In this document: piece after piece, positions 52,253 to 64,000 of the stretch
Layout of the letters: every line of letters starts with the position of its first letter
How positions within the stretch are numbered: position 1 is the first letter of the stretch
Source of the DNA: Hypomesus transpacificus
Taxonomy: Eukaryota; Chordata; Actinopteri; Osmeriformes; Osmeridae
DNA length: 64,000 bases
Assembly: GCF_021917145.1 (NCBI RefSeq)
Contig: NC_061068.1
Span: forward strand, 5,907,344 to 5,971,343
Direction: 5' to 3'
Made by a program: the position numbers and the translations under genes
Notes under the pieces: model-generated
The model's database searches: none
Told to the model about the DNA's origin: nothing
The model's input: only the letters and a program-made list of their open reading frames with translations

Positions 52253-54377
52253 ACTGTGTATTTCTGTATTTTAATAAAGAATAATTACAGCACACTGAGA
52301 CTTCCCCATTGGAATGCTTTCATCTCCATTGTGAAAGAGGTGTTGATACAGTAGCTCTGATGATGCTGATATGGTGATCTTTTTGTGTTCCTTAATAGAT
52401 GCTGTGGTAGACCAGATGGAAAGAAAAAATTAAGATAAATTTACACAATTGTAGATGAAATTGCCACACATATTGTTCATTACCCAAATATTGCTATAAA
52501 AGCTGCTCTGTGAATGTGAAACCTCCATGGCTCTCTTAATGGTGATAACCTATTTATCTAATTAAATAATCCGAGGTGTTTCGAGGGTCTGTACTGTACC
52601 TCACTTAATGTGATAAGGATTGTCTGTCACTGCTGCAATCAGTCACGTGCCATCTTTAACGAAATTCAGACCAATAACATTGCACTAGTATGGAGAATAT
52701 TTTAAACAGCTTCTATTTTTAAGCACACCTATAATGTTATTCAAAATAGACTGGATGGATAACTTTCTTTAATCATTTTGGAATAGTTTGGTAAATCTGT
52801 TAATGTTTGGAAACCCTGCCCAAAGGATGACAGATTATTTGTGGAGTAAACTTTTCTGTCTTTATAATGTAAAATAATCCCCTATTGTTAGACATGGAAT
52901 CCTAAGAGAACAGGTGCATGCAACATAGTTTCCAATTTAGTCAGAAGAACTAACAGTCTGGTCTTGTCTCAGAGGGGAAGGTTTAATTATAGACCACTTT
53001 TAATAATGGTGTTGGTCCAGTGTATCTTGATGAATGAACTAGAGACAAGACTGACTTTGCATCTTGACCTTCTCTCTAGTGTCAGTCTACATGATGTACG
53101 GTAGGTCTCAATATTTTCCCCAAGTAAGTTGACACTGAACTGGACTAGATGCTGTATGGGGGGCGTCAGAGTCTAAATTCTGAGGAGGTCACACATGATA
53201 AAAAAAGTAATATAACCTCAATAAAAACATGATACTTGATCTTCTATCCTTCAGTACATTCTTATTTGGGTGATTTACATATATAGCTGCCTGTCTCAGC
53301 CGATGCTCCATGAGCCTAGCTATTTGTCACTTGAGCTTTGAGCCTTTATGTGAAACAACCTTTGATATAAAAGTGCCTTGCCCTTTACTCTGGCGCTCTT
53401 TGCTTCTCTTTGGCAATGCACTGTGTCACACTTTTACTTTTATTTCAAGGAAACTTACATTCATACACATACATCCTTAAAATGTATTAAATTTGTTTGT
53501 TATCCTATAGCCAAGAATCAGCCTACCTAACATACACATTTGCTTTTAAATACTGTACCTGTCTATGGTAAATCATCCATGGATTTGCTGATTTCGCAGC
53601 GCGCGTCATCCCGCTAATCGAATACACCTGTGTTATCCTGCTTCAAGCCCATTGGATACGCGTACTCACTACCGGTTGTTGTATTATTGTGCTGCTGCCA
53701 CTCTCCACCATCCCCATCTCGCCCGTTTTGTCTGTATGTTACTGTCCTTCAGGCTCATACTTTATTTGCTCCCTACCTCATATTTTATGTATGTTGCTCG
53801 CTAATACTAGAGGCAGGGTATTCTTAGCCTACATCCACTCCGCCAAAGTCAAACCTATTTCCATGTTTATGGTGATCAATAAATGCTCGAATCAAATCAT
53901 TTTCAATCTGAACTGAAATTGTGTGTTCATTTATTTTATGCATGCTATTATGCCCCATACGTTAGCTAGCAGTGCTAAGAATGCTAAAAATATCAACTTG
54001 AAATATAGAGTATATGCTGTATAAAATGTCAATGTGACAAATCACCTTCTCTAATTAACTGAAACTTTCATAAAGTACTAAATACAAGTCCTGATAATAC
54101 TGCCATACACCAAGTATTGGTTAAGGTTGTGTGTTTAAGACTGTGTGTGTGGGGGGCGGGACAGCAGAGAAAGAGAGGAGTTAGGGAATGGAGAGCTCTT
54201 CAGGAAAGTATTTGTTTGCAAATACATGTTTTAAATATTGATGACTTTCATTTTGGTACAATAAAAGGAGAATGGGTATTTATAGCTTCAAGATTTATTT
54301 ATAGTTTAATGTGCAAGAACATCAACCGAAAATCATATTTTATGATCTCTGGGTACTGTTCATCGATACTTCATTGT
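52253..54377. other. Intergenic DNA 3' of the intact myosin gene
   Basis: No protein gene is recognised. A compositionally distinct stretch, richer in CpG and ending in AATAAA near 53877, spans about 53590-53930 and may be a retroelement tail or noncoding exon. On the minus strand AATAAA at 54299-54294 is the likely myosin poly(A) signal, about 80 bases past the stop. Confidence 0.4.

Positions 54378-64000
<9,623 letters not shown>

Overview
The window is teleost fish genomic DNA. The evidence is split vertebrate genes with GT-AG introns, whole genes with vertebrate-specific architecture, and fish-type tRNA-derived SINEs. A smelt or other basal-euteleost source is only a guess from the SINE tail. 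Eight genes and one pseudogene account for the coding content. For every complete gene the exon lengths sum to a whole number of codons and give a protein close to the family length.

Layout: rpn1 (-, 134-4254) and rab7a (+, 7382-8690) are head to head around a compact promoter. rab7a converges on hmces (-, 10224-12030). tusc2 (+, 13262-14115) and hyal2 (+, 19333-22010) follow, then the tandem pair abhd14a (+, 24373-26447) and acy1 (+, 28344-31726). cacna2d2 (+, 33836-46036) occupies 12 kb in 38 exons. The right end holds a degenerate chimeric sarcomeric myosin heavy chain pseudogene (-, 48685-50332), a 23-bp minisatellite (about 51746-52252), and the 3' 37 exons of an intact fast-skeletal-type myosin heavy chain (-, 54378 to beyond 64000).

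The genes do not form a pathway. They include an ER glycosylation subunit, a late-endosome GTPase, an abasic-site DNA shield, a myristoylated mitochondrial protein, a GPI-anchored hyaluronidase, a membrane hydrolase, a cytosolic aminoacylase, a calcium-channel auxiliary subunit and a muscle motor. Their order joins genes that in human lie on 3q21 (RPN1, RAB7A, HMCES) and 3p21 (TUSC2, HYAL2, CACNA2D2, ABHD14A, ACY1).

The most noteworthy signals are the myosin pseudogene, which fuses motor exons out of frame to a rod exon and carries tracts identical to the intact gene; a perfect ER-stress element in rpn1 intron 1; a 607-bp hAT-like element with an 8-bp target duplication; a splice acceptor whose pyrimidine tract is 31 consecutive C; and overlapping convergent poly(A) signals between rab7a and hmces. 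I found no convincing undescribed multi-gene system.
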